From the NCBI RefSeq assembly GCF_009870125.1, contig NC_046679.1, positions 23,250,001 through 23,314,000 of the forward strand: 64,000 nucleotides of DNA. The letters are read 5' to 3'. Of this stretch, positions 63,980-64,000 are shown piece by piece. Each line of letters starts with the position of its first letter. Within the stretch, counting starts at the first letter, position 1. A model generated the notes under the pieces. The model did not search any database, was not told where the DNA came from, and worked only from the letters and a program-made list of their open reading frames with translations. The translations under genes were made by a program, and so were the position numbers. Source of the DNA: Drosophila pseudoobscura (taxonomy: Eukaryota; Arthropoda; Insecta; Diptera; Drosophilidae).

Positions 63980-64000
63980 AAGCAACAACAACAGCTGCTG
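63980..64000 (+). CDS. ss: Possible further spineless exon, cut by the right edge
   Basis: A pyrimidine-rich acceptor (GTTTTACTTTTTGCAG) ends at 63,979. The following 21 bases read KQQQQLL in the phase required by exon 3. Spineless in other flies, as I recall it, continues FLQ with ALNGF, so this would be an insertion at the edge of PAS-A, a species-specific or alternative exon, or a chance acceptor before a CAA/CAG repeat. Confidence 0.3.

Overview
The window is nuclear DNA of a fruit fly, genus Drosophila. The short phase-consistent introns, A/C-rich leader-like sequence, many CA/GT/GA microsatellites and above all the spineless exons point there. An obscura-group species is my guess from the general look of the repeats; nothing in the window proves it. 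There are no bacterial features and no CRISPR.

Layout. (1) At 1-5.7 kb there are three compact genes, all on the minus strand: the first two exons of an ARMC7-like armadillo-repeat protein (cut by the left edge), a complete four-exon farnesyltransferase beta subunit (424 aa, all three zinc ligands present), and a five-exon gene for an uncharacterised secreted or membrane-anchored cysteine-rich protein (445 aa). A tRNA-Thr(AGT) gene sits in the third intron of the last gene, on the same strand. (2) From 5.7 to about 35 kb I find no protein gene. This interval holds a second, identical tRNA-Thr(AGT) on the plus strand at 12.25 kb, which carries a scrap of the cysteine-rich gene's intron and exon with it. 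It also holds a threefold ~200-bp tandem repeat at 18.65-19.25 kb, degraded dispersed repeats, microsatellites and a perfect CTCF-type motif at 30.18 kb. It is most likely the 5' regulatory territory of spineless. (3) From about 35 kb to the right edge lies spineless (ss), the fly aryl-hydrocarbon-receptor homologue, on the plus strand: a candidate TATA/Inr promoter near 35.4 kb, a 5'UTR acceptor at 37,363, and coding exons at 37,782-37,837, 54,035-54,225 (bHLH) and 62,436-62,560. The introns between them are 16.2 and 8.2 kb. The PAS-A domain and the rest of the protein lie beyond the window, except for a possible seven-codon start of a further exon at 63,980. Intron 1 contains a broken Tc1-type DNA transposon (41,170-42,804) with recognisable DD34E remains and TA target-site duplications.

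Functionally, the left end is a tight cluster of a housekeeping type: an M1BP-type motif lies upstream of the farnesyltransferase gene, which sits head-to-tail with the ARMC7-like gene. The rest of the window serves one developmental regulator whose many expression domains are known to need large non-coding flanks and introns. I did not find a convincing undescribed biological system. The most unusual items are the inverted tRNA-plus-exon duplication, the possible PAS-region micro-exon at the right edge, the CTCF/tRNA boundary-like sites, and the tandem duplications in the regulatory DNA.
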